Of a DNA stretch of 64,000 bases, positions 51,851 to 61,492 are shown in pieces. Each line of letters starts with the position of its first letter. Position 1 is the first letter of the stretch. The stretch covers positions 124,001-188,000 of the forward strand of contig NZ_JBDKWZ010000008.1 of NCBI RefSeq assembly GCF_039710355.1, read 5' to 3'. Source of the DNA: Rapidithrix thailandica (lineage in GTDB: Bacteria; Bacteroidota; Bacteroidia; Cytophagales; Flammeovirgaceae). A model generated the notes under the pieces. The model ran no database searches. It was not told the origin of the DNA and saw nothing but the letters and a program-made list of their open reading frames with translations. The translations under genes and the position numbers were made by a program.

Positions 51851-52867
51851 ATGGGGCAACCGGATTGGAACATATTAGCCAAATACCTGGCAAAGGAAAC
51901 TTCAGAAGAGGAAACAAAAAAAGTAGAACAATGGATTGTTACCCATCCGGGTGAGTTTGAACAATTGAAAAAAATCTGGAATGTAGGACATTCTACAGAC
52001 GAAACTCCGGTGGATGTACTTGCCGGGAAAGCCTACCTGCAAAGTAGGTTGGATAAAAATCCTCAACGGGGGTTTCAGGTACACCGGAATACTTCCAAAC
52101 GCTGGGCCTGGACAAAAGTGGCGGCTGTGGTTGCTCTGCTGTTGGGATTGGCCATAAGCCTTACTTGGTGGAATCGTATACAAGAGACCGCTGCCTTCGT
52201 AACATTGGTAGAAAAATATTCACCGGAAGGAAGTCGTCAAATCATTCAATTGGCCGATGGCACGCTAGTGCATTTGAATGCCGGAAGCCGTTTGCGTTTT
52301 CCCAAAGTCTTTACAGGCAAGAGCAGAGAAGTTTTTTTGCAAGGGGAGGCCTTTTTTGAAGTCGCCAGGGACACTACCCAACCCTTTATCATCCGAACCG
52401 GAAACCTGGTGACACGCGTTTTGGGTACTTCTTTCAATGTAGCGGCTTACCCGGAAGATTCGGAAGTAAAAGTATCGGTAGCTACCGGTAAAGTGGAGGT
52501 TTACACGGAAGGTACAGAAGCTGTGCAAGGGGAAAAAGTGCAGCTTTTACCCCATCGGCAAGCTGTATTTGCCAAAGCAAACCAACAGTTTCAAGTACAG
52601 CCCTTTGAGTTGGCTTCGGTATGTGCCTGGAAGGAAGGAACACTTCGCTTTATGAATACCGCTCTGCCGGAAGTGTGTAAACAACTGGAACGCTGGTACG
52701 GGGTGACCTTCGAGTTGCAATCCGAATCCCTTAAGGCTTGTAGTTTATCCGGAGAGTTTCATAATCGCTCCTTACAGCATGTTTTAGAAGCTATTAGTTA
52801 TACGAACGGTCTTCGGTTTGAAATGCATCAGGACTCAGTGGTACTGAGCGGAGAGGGATGCTTATAG
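51851..52867 (+). CDS. FecR-like anti-sigma factor
   Basis: 338 residues. The N-terminal cytoplasmic part (WNILAKYLAKETSEEETKK) is followed by one membrane helix at about residues 82-101 (KVAAVVALLLGLAISLTWW). The periplasmic FecR domain is EGSRQIIQLADGTLVHLNAG to VKVSVATGKVEV. A DUF4974-like C-terminal domain (ALPEVCKQLERWYGVTFELQ) follows, which contacts the receptor STN domain. It holds the sigma factor until the TonB receptor signals. Transcribed toward the receptor gene. Confidence 0.92.
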   Translation: MGQPDWNILAKYLAKETSEEETKKVEQWIVTHPGEFEQLKKIWNVGHSTDETPVDVLAGKAYLQSRLDKNPQRGFQVHRNTSKRWAWTKVAAVVALLLGLAISLTWWNRIQETAAFVTLVEKYSPEGSRQIIQLADGTLVHLNAGSRLRFPKVFTGKSREVFLQGEAFFEVARDTTQPFIIRTGNLVTRVLGTSFNVAAYPEDSEVKVSVATGKVEVYTEGTEAVQGEKVQLLPHRQAVFAKANQQFQVQPFELASVCAWKEGTLRFMNTALPEVCKQLERWYGVTFELQSESLKACSLSGEFHNRSLQHVLEAISYTNGLRFEMHQDSVVLSGEGCL

Positions 52868-53005
52868 CCGTCAGTTTTTTTACGAATCATGATAGTGACT
52901 TTCCCGGGAATGTCTTGAAAATGAATAAGGATTACCATTCGATTATTTACTGTCAACCATTTGAATAGCAACTTATTTGTTGAAACAATAAATCTTCAAT
53001 TCCAT

Positions 53006-56000
53006 ATGAAACGAACATTACTTCTAAGCTTTCTTGTACTTAGTTATGCTTGTATTGGGCAAGCCATGGCTGAAGGATTGGATAAAGCCAAAAATATCGA
53101 AAAGATTTTCATCAGTCTTTCTCTACAAAATGCTACGTTACAAAAGGCTTTTGAGGAAATTGATGAACGGACCGGACTGAAGTTTGTGTACAACAGCAAT
53201 TTGGTTCCGGTAGGCAAACGGGTATCGCTTCGGGTAGAAGAACAATCCGTAAAATATGTACTTACGGAGATTGCAAAAGCCGTCAGGGTGAATTTTAAAC
53301 AAATTGACAATACCATCCTGGTAAAACCGGGCAAAGAGCCTTCAACCATAAAAGATGAAAGTATTGAAGAAGAAGGGCAGGGTATCGTACGAGGACGGGT
53401 TGTGGATGAAAACGGCTTGAGCTTACCGGGAGCCCATATCAAAATTGTAGAGTTGGAACAGAATGCAACCATTGCCGATGAGAATGGAAAATTTATTTTA
53501 TTGAATGTTCCTTCGGGAAAATACCAATTGCAAATTACCTATATCGGTTACGAATCCGGTACGGAAAATATCACGATTGAAACCGGAAATACGGTGGATC
53601 TTACAATTTCACTTGCGCCTAACGTTATGGTGGGGGAGGAAGTGTTGGTCCTGGGAGATCGCTTGAAAGGTCAGGCAAAAGCATTGAACCAGCAAAAGAA
53701 TAATCCCAATATTACCAATGTCGTTTCGGCGGATCAAATCGGTCGTTTTCCGGATGCCAATATCGGGGATGCCATGAAAAGAATTCCAGGGATTACCGTG
53801 CAAAATGATCAAGGGGAAGCCCGTGATTTTATCATCCGGGGGTTGGCCCCACAGTTAAACTCTGTAACCTTGAATGGCGAAAGGGTGCCTTCTGCCGAAG
53901 GCGACAACCGGAAAGTACAATTGGATTTGATTCCGGCGGATATGGTGCAGACGATTGAAGTCAACAAAGCTTTGACTCCCGATATGGATGCCGATGCCAT
54001 CGGAGGTTCGGTCAATTTAGTGACGCGCTCAGCTCCGGAAGGCTTCCGCGTGTCGGGAACCCTGGGTTCCGGGTATAGTTTTTTTAGTGAGAAGCCGATT
54101 TGGACCGGTGGATTAGTGCTGGGTAACCGCTTTTTCAACAATAAATTGGGAGCTATTTTGAGCGCTTCATATAATCATCATGATTTTGGTTCGGACAACA
54201 TGGAAGCCGCCTGGATGGATACGGAGGAACACGGAGCCATCATTGAAGAGTACGATGTGAGAACCTATTTTGTGAAAAGGGTGCGGAGAAGTATGTCGTT
54301 GAATCTGGACTATAGATTTTCACCGAACCATACCCTTTACCTTTCGGGAATGTACAATTGGCGCGATGACTGGGAAAACCGCTATCGCTTTCGTGTGGGA
54401 AAACTGGACGAAGCGTATGAAGAGGGTGACTTTTCGGTAATTGAGCCGGGGTTATACGAAACGCTTGGACGGATAGGGCGCCAAACCAAAGGGGGAAGCG
54501 GCAATGACCGGATCAACAATAGCCGTCTGGAAGATCAACGCATTGCCAATATCAGTTTGAGAGGAGACCATTTGTTTGGAATTTTGAAGGTAGATTGGGC
54601 GTTGAACTATGCCAAAGCCTCTGAAGAAAGACCTCACGAGCGCTATATCAGTTACCGTTCCGGTGGGCTTCCGGTGCGTATGGATTTACGCAATCCCAAA
54701 AAACCGTTGGTTACTCCCTTACAAGAAAACCAATGGCAAAGCTTGGAAATCAATGAAATCAGCGAGCAGTACGGGTATACGGAAGAGGAAGATTTGAATG
54801 CCCGTTTGGATTTGCGATTGCCTTTGGGAAAAGGAGGAATTGTAAAATTTGGTGGGAAATACCGCTCCAAAGAGAAGTATAGAGACAATAACTTTTTTGA
54901 ATACAGCCCTTTGGATGAAGGAACATTCGGTGAGTTGTTGAATGATGTACCCCATCAAGACCAGACCAAAGGCGATTTTCTTGTAGGGGATCAATACAAT
55001 GCCGGGTATTTTGTGGACAAAGGCTTTTTAGGTGGGTTGGATTTGGGAAATACTTCGGTTTTTGAAAAAGAAGACAAACCGGGTGAATATATAGATGGAA
55101 ACTACCAGGCGGAAGAATCCATCTATGCCGGGTACTTAATGGCTGATTATCAGCTGGGTAAAAAGTTTTATGTCTTGGCCGGCTTGCGGGTGGAGCATAC
55201 GGATCTGAATTATAAAGGATTTTCGTTTGACGAAGAGTCGGAAAAAGTGGGTACGACCAAGGGGGAAGACAATTACACCAACGTATTGCCTTATTTGCAT
55301 CTGAAATTCAATGCCTCTGAGAATACGGTGATCCGTGCAGCGATTACCAAAACTTTAGCCCGGCCGGATTACTACCGTTTGGTGCCCTACCAAGGATACA
55401 ATCCGGAAGATGAAGAATTGGTGGAGGGAAATCCCAACCTGAAACCTTCCGTATCTACCAATTTGGATTTGATGGCTGAAAATTATTTCCAATCTATTGG
55501 ATTGGTTTCTGTCGGAGGTTTTTATAAGAAAATTGATGACTTTGTATACGAAAGGGTAATGAACAATTTTGATCATCCGAAATACGGTAACGTAGACTAT
55601 ACCACCTTTCTCAACGGAGAGTCGGTGGATGTTTACGGGTTTGAAGTGGGCGTCCAACGCCAGTTAAACTTCCTTCCGGGAGCATTACGGGGATTGGGGA
55701 TTTATCTGAATTATACCAATACGCATTCTAAAACCTCCGGAATCCAGGGCCGGGAAGAGAGTAAATTATCATTGCCCGGTACTGCCAAACATATGTTTAA
55801 CGGCTCCCTGTCTTTTGAAAATAAAAAATGGGTGATGCGCTTGTCATTAAATTATGCCAGTGATTACATCGATGAATTGGGTGGCTCTTCTTTTGATGAC
55901 CGTTATTATGATAAACAAACCTTCCTGGATTTCAATGCTTCCTATGCCTTGACGCCTAACTGGCGCATTTTTGCCGAAGTGTTGAACATTACCAATCAGC

Positions 56001-56104
56001 CCTTGCGCTATTATCAAGGGGTGAATAACCGCACTATGCAGGAAGAATTTTACAATATGCGCATGAACATAGGAGTGAAGTTTGACTTGTTTAAGAGTAA
56101 GTAA
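53006..56104 (+). CDS. TonB-dependent receptor with STN signalling domain
   Basis: 1032 residues from ATG at 53006 with a signal peptide (MKRTLLLSFLVLSYACIGQA). The STN domain is at about residues 35-105 (KIFISLSLQNATLQKAFEEI, ILVKPG). A carboxypeptidase-like beta domain is at about 125-205 (GIVRGRVVDENGLSLPGAHI). The plug is at about 240-340 (DANIGDAMKRIPGITVQND, DFIIRGLAPQLNSVTLNGER). A 22-strand barrel ends with RMNIGVKFDLFKSK. No SusD partner follows, unlike nutrient SusC proteins. Proposed cargo: phytate or its metal complex, since a phytase gene follows. Confidence 0.92.
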   Translation: MKRTLLLSFLVLSYACIGQAMAEGLDKAKNIEKIFISLSLQNATLQKAFEEIDERTGLKFVYNSNLVPVGKRVSLRVEEQSVKYVLTEIAKAVRVNFKQIDNTILVKPGKEPSTIKDESIEEEGQGIVRGRVVDENGLSLPGAHIKIVELEQNATIADENGKFILLNVPSGKYQLQITYIGYESGTENITIETGNTVDLTISLAPNVMVGEEVLVLGDRLKGQAKALNQQKNNPNITNVVSADQIGRFPDANIGDAMKRIPGITVQNDQGEARDFIIRGLAPQLNSVTLNGERVPSAEGDNRKVQLDLIPADMVQTIEVNKALTPDMDADAIGGSVNLVTRSAPEGFRVSGTLGSGYSFFSEKPIWTGGLVLGNRFFNNKLGAILSASYNHHDFGSDNMEAAWMDTEEHGAIIEEYDVRTYFVKRVRRSMSLNLDYRFSPNHTLYLSGMYNWRDDWENRYRFRVGKLDEAYEEGDFSVIEPGLYETLGRIGRQTKGGSGNDRINNSRLEDQRIANISLRGDHLFGILKVDWALNYAKASEERPHERYISYRSGGLPVRMDLRNPKKPLVTPLQENQWQSLEINEISEQYGYTEEEDLNARLDLRLPLGKGGIVKFGGKYRSKEKYRDNNFFEYSPLDEGTFGELLNDVPHQDQTKGDFLVGDQYNAGYFVDKGFLGGLDLGNTSVFEKEDKPGEYIDGNYQAEESIYAGYLMADYQLGKKFYVLAGLRVEHTDLNYKGFSFDEESEKVGTTKGEDNYTNVLPYLHLKFNASENTVIRAAITKTLARPDYYRLVPYQGYNPEDEELVEGNPNLKPSVSTNLDLMAENYFQSIGLVSVGGFYKKIDDFVYERVMNNFDHPKYGNVDYTTFLNGESVDVYGFEVGVQRQLNFLPGALRGLGIYLNYTNTHSKTSGIQGREESKLSLPGTAKHMFNGSLSFENKKWVMRLSLNYASDYIDELGGSSFDDRYYDKQTFLDFNASYALTPNWRIFAEVLNITNQPLRYYQGVNNRTMQEEFYNMRMNIGVKFDLFKSK

Positions 56105-56220
56105 TCACCTAATTGTGTTTTGAAAATTTTTCCTTGTATACGAATCCCCCTAGGATACAATACATAAACATAACCGACTTTCAAACATTCACTTCTCAGT
56201 TAAGTACGTACTTATCTCCA

Positions 56221-56251
56221 ACTCCCTTTTTGCTCCATGCAAAAAGGGAGT
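56221..56251. terminator. Hairpin between TonB receptor and phytase
   Basis: ACTCCCTTTTTGC pairs perfectly with GCAAAAAGGGAGT over a 5-nt loop. No T run follows, so it may attenuate rather than end transcription. Confidence 0.55.
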
Positions 56252-56426
56252 AAAGGGGTAAGTTGCGTGGAGGTTGCACTTTGATGTGGAGAAATTTTTA
56301 TATCGAGTGTACAAGGGCCTCGAGGTATTCTTTCCGAACGAAACGAAGGTTTTACTTGGTAGGAAAAAAAGAGGCTACGGGCCGTAGTCATATCAATAAT
56401 TTATAAAGTGTAAAAACTAAATATTT

Positions 56427-57521
56427 ATGAATACTAAGCAATTTATCCTGATGACTTGTTTGGGGACAAGCCTTTGTGCTTGTTTTTCCAAAAAAGAAAA
56501 TACGAATGAACAAAGCGAAAAACCAATAGAAAAAAACACTGCGGTGGAACCGGTGTTGATTACAGAAAAAGGAGCAACTGACACGGATGATCCTGCCTTT
56601 TGGATCCATCCTGAAGACCCTTCGAAAAGTTTGATTATCGGAACGGATAAAGGCAATGATACCCCTAATAGCGGGGCTGTTTTGGTATATGACCTGGAGG
56701 GTAAGTTGATTGCGGAAAAATCAGTAGTGGGTTTGACCCGGGTAAATAATGTGGATGTGGCACAAGGGGTTAACCTCGGAGGAGACACTTCTTTGGACAT
56801 TGCCGTAGTGACGGAAAGAGGGAAAAATGCGCTAAGGGTATTCGCCTTACCAGCCATGGACTCTATTGATAATGGGGGGATTCCGGTTTTTGAAGGAGAT
56901 TCACTGCGAAAACCCATGGGAGTGGCTTTGTATCAGCGCCCAACAGACGGGGCAGTGTTTGCCATTGTCAGCAGAAAAGAAGGACTTAGTGGTTCTTACC
57001 TATGGCAGTACCGGCTTTATGCCAACCCGGACGGTAATGTGACAGGGGAGTTGGTGAGGAAGTTCGGAGCATTTGAAGGCGGAAAGGAAATCGAAGCTAT
57101 TGCGGTGGACGGTGAATTGGGGTATGTATATTATTCGGACGAGGGATACGGTGTGAGAAAGTACTATGCCGATCCGGAACAAGGAAATGAGGAATTGGCG
57201 CTTTTTGCAAGGGAAGGTTTTGCCGATGACCATGAAGGAATTTCCATTTATACCCAAGCTGAAGGGAAGGGATATATTCTGGTTTCCGATCAACAGGACA
57301 ATAGTTTTCAAGTATTTCCCAGAGAAGGAACTTTACAAAATCCACACGATCATCCATTGTTGAAAAAAGTAAAAGTCTCAACCCAAGAGAGTGATGGCAG
57401 CGAGGTAACCAGCCTGACCCTGAATGAAACCTTCAAAGGAGGGTTGTTTGTGGCTATGTCTGAAGGTGGTGTGTTTCATTATTACCGTTGGAGTGATTTA
57501 GGGATTGAAGAAAAACAATAA
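56427..57521 (+). CDS. Beta-propeller phytase, lipoprotein
   Basis: 364 residues. Lipoprotein signal with lipobox near TSLCAC (Cys near 19). The mature part fits beta-propeller phytases: TDTDDPAFWIHPEDPSKSLI near residue 51, IIGTDKGNDTPNSGAVLVYD, ALYQRPTDGAVFAIVSRK, ADDHEGISIYTQAEGKGYIL near 271 and VSDQQDNSFQVFPRE. It would remove phosphate from Ca-phytate at the cell surface. It follows the TonB receptor, so the locus looks like phytate uptake. Confidence 0.9.
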   Translation: MNTKQFILMTCLGTSLCACFSKKENTNEQSEKPIEKNTAVEPVLITEKGATDTDDPAFWIHPEDPSKSLIIGTDKGNDTPNSGAVLVYDLEGKLIAEKSVVGLTRVNNVDVAQGVNLGGDTSLDIAVVTERGKNALRVFALPAMDSIDNGGIPVFEGDSLRKPMGVALYQRPTDGAVFAIVSRKEGLSGSYLWQYRLYANPDGNVTGELVRKFGAFEGGKEIEAIAVDGELGYVYYSDEGYGVRKYYADPEQGNEELALFAREGFADDHEGISIYTQAEGKGYILVSDQQDNSFQVFPREGTLQNPHDHPLLKKVKVSTQESDGSEVTSLTLNETFKGGLFVAMSEGGVFHYYRWSDLGIEEKQ

Positions 57522-57556
57522 TAACTGCCATTTAGCCTGATTCGCAGTACCGGTTT

Positions 57557-57604
57557 GGCAAATGAGTAAGCAGATTTTTCTTTCCGTTTACTCATTCGCC
57601 TTTT
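57557..57604 (+). terminator. Terminator after phytase
   Basis: GGCAAATGAGTAA pairs with TTACTCATTCGCC (one mismatch) then TTTT. Confidence 0.75.
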
Positions 57605-57709
57605 CCTTCACAAAGAAACATCTTTTCACTAGTCATCGCCCTCTGTTTCCTGGCGTAAGTTGTTCTTTTTTCGGGTAACTCTTATCTTAAGCAAAAAGAT
57701 CAACGAACC

Positions 57710-58420
57710 ATGACAACTCAAGAAGTCCTCCAAGAGCTTGCCCTATACGGAAGCGAACAGACTAAAAAGGTATTTAGAAAGCATGGAGCCCGGGAGCCTT
57801 TTTACGGTGTGAAAGTAGCGGATTTGCGAAAATTGCAAAAGAAACTGAAAAAGAATTCTCAGTTAGCCGAAGAATTATACAACACCGGAAATTCGGATGC
57901 TATGTACCTGGCAGGGTTGATTGCTGACCCTTCACTGATGAGCAAAGAACAATTGCAACGTTGGGTAGATAAGGCTTATTGGTACATGTTGAGTGAACAT
58001 ACCGTGGCAAATGTAACAGCAGATAGTCCTTGGGGATATGAATTGGCCTTGAAGTGGATAAAAGCAGACAAAGAACAGGTGGTTGCGGCCGGTTGGGCTA
58101 CCTTGTCGGGCATTGTATCTGTAAAAGAGGATGAGACCTTGAATCTCTCCGTTCTGAAACAGCTTTTGCAGCGTGTGGAAAAAGACATCCATCAGGCCCC
58201 TAACCGGGTGAGGTATACGATGAATAATTTTGTAATTGCTCTGGGCTGTTATGTGTCCGGATTGACCGAAATGGCCAAAAAGACAGCGGGAAAAATAGGA
58301 GCGGTACACGTGAATATGGGAGAGACTGCTTGTAAAGTCCCACAGGCATTAGCATACATTGAAAAAGTAGAAGGGATGAACAGAATTGGGAAAAAACGGA
58401 AAAGTGCCCAAGGCAACTAA
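57710..58420 (+). CDS. AlkD-like DNA alkylation repair protein
   Basis: 236 residues, an all-helical HEAT-like repeat protein of the AlkD family (MTTQEVLQELALYGSEQTKK, FYGVKVADLRKLQKKLK, WATLSGIVSVKEDETL). AlkD-type glycosylases remove alkylated bases. I did not verify the catalytic Asp and Trp/Arg residues. The C-terminus is a basic tail (GKKRKSAQGN). Single gene. Confidence 0.8.
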   Translation: MTTQEVLQELALYGSEQTKKVFRKHGAREPFYGVKVADLRKLQKKLKKNSQLAEELYNTGNSDAMYLAGLIADPSLMSKEQLQRWVDKAYWYMLSEHTVANVTADSPWGYELALKWIKADKEQVVAAGWATLSGIVSVKEDETLNLSVLKQLLQRVEKDIHQAPNRVRYTMNNFVIALGCYVSGLTEMAKKTAGKIGAVHVNMGETACKVPQALAYIEKVEGMNRIGKKRKSAQGN

Positions 58421-58451
58421 TACTTTTTAGGCAAAATAGAATGATCTTTTT

Positions 58452-58796
58452 TTAACAACAAGATTCCTCTTTTTGGGATTGTAAGGTGTTCAATCTCTGA
58501 AGAAACGTGTCCAAACCGTATTGGGCCTCATTAAAAGCTTCCCAATCGATACAATAACAGGAGCGAGGGCCTTGAATAGTTCCTTTGATGAGACCGGCAT
58601 TTTTCAACTCTTTGAGGTGTTGGGAAACGGTGGATTGGGCTAACGGGAGCGCCTCCACGATTTCACCGCAAATACAGGATTTCTTTTCCGCTAAGGTTTG
58701 TAAAATAGCAATGCGGGCCGGGTGGGAAATAGCTTTGGCAAAATTTGCTAATGCTAGCTCTTTTTTACAAAAGGCAGATTTTTTATTCCGTATCAT
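58452..58796 (-). CDS. ArsR-family transcriptional repressor
   Basis: 114 residues, a winged helix (AKAISHPARIAILQTLAEK, LPLAQSTVSQHLKELKNAGL). Cysteines CIC at residues 41-43, CYC later and a C-terminal CC resemble metal- or thiol-sensing sites of the SmtB/ArsR group. It probably represses itself; an 11-bp palindrome CGAATGATTCG lies upstream at 58834-58844. Confidence 0.85.
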   Translation of the reverse strand: MIRNKKSAFCKKELALANFAKAISHPARIAILQTLAEKKSCICGEIVEALPLAQSTVSQHLKELKNAGLIKGTIQGPRSCYCIDWEAFNEAQYGLDTFLQRLNTLQSQKEESCC

Positions 58797-58833
58797 GGGT
58801 AATGATGATTTACTTGTAAAGGTATATAAAATG

Positions 58834-58844
58834 CGAATGATTCG
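58834..58844. promoter_or_regulatory. ArsR operator candidate
   Basis: CGAATGATTCG, an 11-bp perfect palindrome 38 bp upstream of the ArsR start codon. Confidence 0.35.
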
Positions 58845-59043
58845 AGTAAGATTGTGTTATAAAGTTCATTTGTAATTTCAGAACAGAAAGAACTGCCCTA
58901 ATCCTTTATATTTTTCGAATAAATCCGTAATTTCATTTTTCATAACACAGCATATTCACAAACTACCCATCCCTTTATTTTTTGCTAATAATTGCATTTC
59001 CCTTTTAACCTCACGGGCAAGTCTCAAGGAAGGTTATAACTGG

Positions 59044-59067
59044 GTACTCCTTTCCTTTTAGGAGTAC
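59044..59067. promoter_or_regulatory. Inverted repeat upstream of the CHRD gene
   Basis: GTACTCCT and AGGAGTAC flank an 8-nt centre, about 100 bp before the start at 59166. It might be an operator or a leader hairpin. Confidence 0.35.
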
Positions 59068-59165
59068 ATACTGAGTAAATCCTACTTTGTTTTCCTGACA
59101 TTCCGCGATTGCCCCAAACATCTCCATTGAACATTCTTTTTTTAATTGAAAAAACTGTTTTTGTT

Positions 59166-60401
59166 ATGAGAAAAATGAAAAAAATCCGGACCTTAAACCA
59201 TTGGTTAGCTGTGGTATTAAGTTTTACTTTAATGATGTGTATCAGTTGCGATGATGATGACGATGACGGACCCGGTACCCCTCAGCCTACAGGAAATAGC
59301 GAAACCTATCAACTAGGGGCGGTATCGAACCCGGGAATTACCGGGACGGTGAAGTTTGAAGAGTTGGATAACGGAAACATTCGGGTGACCATTAACCTTA
59401 ATAATACGACTTCCGGAGGCTCGCATCCTTCACATATCCATTTCAATTCGGCAGCAGAAAGTGGAACAATCGCCATTTCATTGACCAATGTAGACGGGGC
59501 GACCGGCAGTAGCGTTACCGAGGTCAATGAGATGGATAACGGTACGGCAATTAACTATAATGAACTGATTAACTTTGACGGTTATGTGAATGTGCATTTA
59601 AGTGCCTCTGATTTGGATATCTTGATTGCTCAAGGGGATATAGGAGGCAATGAACTTACCGGGGAAACACTGGAAATTGATTTGGATGAAAAAGATGTAG
59701 CGGATATTAGCGGTACGGCTACCTTTGCCAAACGCAAAAACGGCTTGACCCTGCTTACCATTGAATTGCAAAATACCCCTCCCGGAGGCTCACATCCCGC
59801 ACATATACATATGAATTCTGCAGCGGAAGGAGGCGGTATTGTAATTTCTTTGAATGCCATTGACGGTGATACCGGATTAAGTAAAACGACCATCCGGGAA
59901 ACCGATGCCGGTGACCCGGTTACCTATGAGGAAGTAGTTGTTTACAATGGCTATGTAAATGTGCACCTGAGCGATATGGATTTAGGTACGATTGTCGCCC
60001 AAGGGGATATTTTGGAAGGCAACCGTCTGGAAGGAAGTACCGAAACGTATGATTTGCTAGAAGTCGGAGGCTCCGGGGTGAGCGGTACGGCTACTTTTGC
60101 CAAGCGGAACGATGGTTATACCATCATTACTGTTGAACTCACCGGAACTTCAGGTGGAGCTTCTCATCCTATGCATATTCATGACAATGATGCGGCTACC
60201 ACAGGACCGATTGCTGTCTCACTGACCAATGTGAATGGCGATACGGGGAAAAGTATTACCTTGGTTACAGAAAAAGACGATGCAACGGATATTACCTATG
60301 ACCAATTAATTACTTATAACGGCTATATCAACGTGCATTTAAGTGCAAGCCAATTAAGTACGATTGTTGCTCAAGGAGATATTGGCAGCAATGCCGATTA
60401 A
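59166..60401 (+). CDS. Lipoprotein with three CHRD domains
   Basis: 411 residues from ATG at 59166; an upstream TTG frame is not used. Lipoprotein signal with lipobox MMCISC followed by Asp-rich DDDDDDG. Three CHRD domains of about 115 residues each are visible, at GGSHPSHIHFNSAAESG, GGSHPAHIHMNSAAEGG and GGASHPMHIHDNDAATTG. Each has HIH, a conserved GYVNVHLS or GYINVHLS strand and a final AQGDI. CHRD proteins are beta-sandwich domains related to chordin and to superoxide dismutase folds. The function on the cell surface is unknown. Confidence 0.85.
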   Translation: MRKMKKIRTLNHWLAVVLSFTLMMCISCDDDDDDGPGTPQPTGNSETYQLGAVSNPGITGTVKFEELDNGNIRVTINLNNTTSGGSHPSHIHFNSAAESGTIAISLTNVDGATGSSVTEVNEMDNGTAINYNELINFDGYVNVHLSASDLDILIAQGDIGGNELTGETLEIDLDEKDVADISGTATFAKRKNGLTLLTIELQNTPPGGSHPAHIHMNSAAEGGGIVISLNAIDGDTGLSKTTIRETDAGDPVTYEEVVVYNGYVNVHLSDMDLGTIVAQGDILEGNRLEGSTETYDLLEVGGSGVSGTATFAKRNDGYTIITVELTGTSGGASHPMHIHDNDAATTGPIAVSLTNVNGDTGKSITLVTEKDDATDITYDQLITYNGYINVHLSASQLSTIVAQGDIGSNAD

Positions 60402-60528
60402 TTTACGGAAAGCTTCTGTTCGAATTAGCATTCCTTGCTCCTTACCGGTGCGCATCCCTTTGATGCGGGCTTGGGAAATGAGATGAAAGCCTTATTGGAA
60501 TAGGCTGGGGTGTTTGTAAATAGATAAA

Positions 60529-60560
60529 AAGCCGGAGGACGTTTTCATGTCCTCCGGCTT
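60529..60560. terminator. Terminator between CHRD gene and rpe
   Basis: AAGCCGGAGGAC pairs perfectly with GTCCTCCGGCTT over an 8-nt loop, with A and T runs around. Confidence 0.9.
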
Positions 60561-60583
60561 CTCTTTTAGGTTATGATGTTGTT

Positions 60584-61237
60584 TTAAGACAAATGTTTGA
60601 TGGAAGAAATGGCTTCTTTGGGTTGTGGGTGTTTGAATACATAACTTCCCGCGACCAACATATCTGCTCCGGCCTCTACCAAGGCCTTCGCATTCGAAGC
60701 ATCCACGCCTCCGTCAATTTCAATTAAGGCTTTCGAACCGCTTTCCCGGATCATTTTTTTCAAGTCCTTCACTTTTTGATAGGTGTGAGGGATGAATTTT
60801 TGTCCTCCGAAACCGGGATTGACAGACATGAGCAAAACAAAATCCACATCGGTAATCACGCCTTCGAGCAACGATACGGGAGTGTGGGGGTTGAGAACTA
60901 CCCCTGCCTTACAACCTAACTCTTTGATTTGGTAAACCGTACGGTGCAAGTGAGGGCAAGTTTCGTAATGCACCGAAATGTAATCCGCTCCGGCATTTTT
61001 GAAAGCTTCCAGATGTTGTTCCGGATTGACGATCATCAAGTGAACATCAATCGGTTTTTTTGCGATTTTATTGACCGCTTCCAACACCGGGATGCCAAAT
61101 GAAATGTTGGGTACAAAAGTCCCGTCCATTACATCAAAGTGAATAAGATCCGCCTCGCTCTCATTCACCATTTCTATATCACGCTGCAGGTTATTAAAGT
61201 CCGCAGCCAGTATTGAAGGTGCTACTATAGATTTCAT
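60584..61237 (-). CDS. rpe: Ribulose-phosphate 3-epimerase
   Basis: 217 residues from ATG at 61237. IAPS-type start VAPSILAADFNNLQRDIEMV, metal/catalytic residues in LIHFDVMDGTFVPNISFG near residue 36, VHLMIVNPEQH, SVNPGFGGQKFIP near residue 140 and EIDGGVDASNA near residue 175. It converts ribulose-5-P to xylulose-5-P in the pentose phosphate route. TATCTTTG on the minus strand (61242-61249) lies a few bases upstream of the ATG, so the mRNA may be nearly leaderless. Confidence 0.95.
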   Translation of the reverse strand: MKSIVAPSILAADFNNLQRDIEMVNESEADLIHFDVMDGTFVPNISFGIPVLEAVNKIAKKPIDVHLMIVNPEQHLEAFKNAGADYISVHYETCPHLHRTVYQIKELGCKAGVVLNPHTPVSLLEGVITDVDFVLLMSVNPGFGGQKFIPHTYQKVKDLKKMIRESGSKALIEIDGGVDASNAKALVEAGADMLVAGSYVFKHPQPKEAISSIKHLS

Positions 61238-61492
61238 GCCGCAAAGATAACTCATTCCCCCGAATTCTATAGTATTGCCTGGAAATTCGACTGGGGTACT
61301 GGTTTGCTGTTCAGAAATTTTTAACTTAGAAGAAGCAGGACGGGGAAGGGCTATTCGCAGGGAACGGAAGGAAAATTACCAGAGAACGTTACGGGAAAAA
61401 CAAAACTTTTTTCTAAAATACACAACCAAGGATAATCCGGACTCAACACCAAACCCCTAAAATCAAATCTTAAAAACCTATACGCTTACTCT

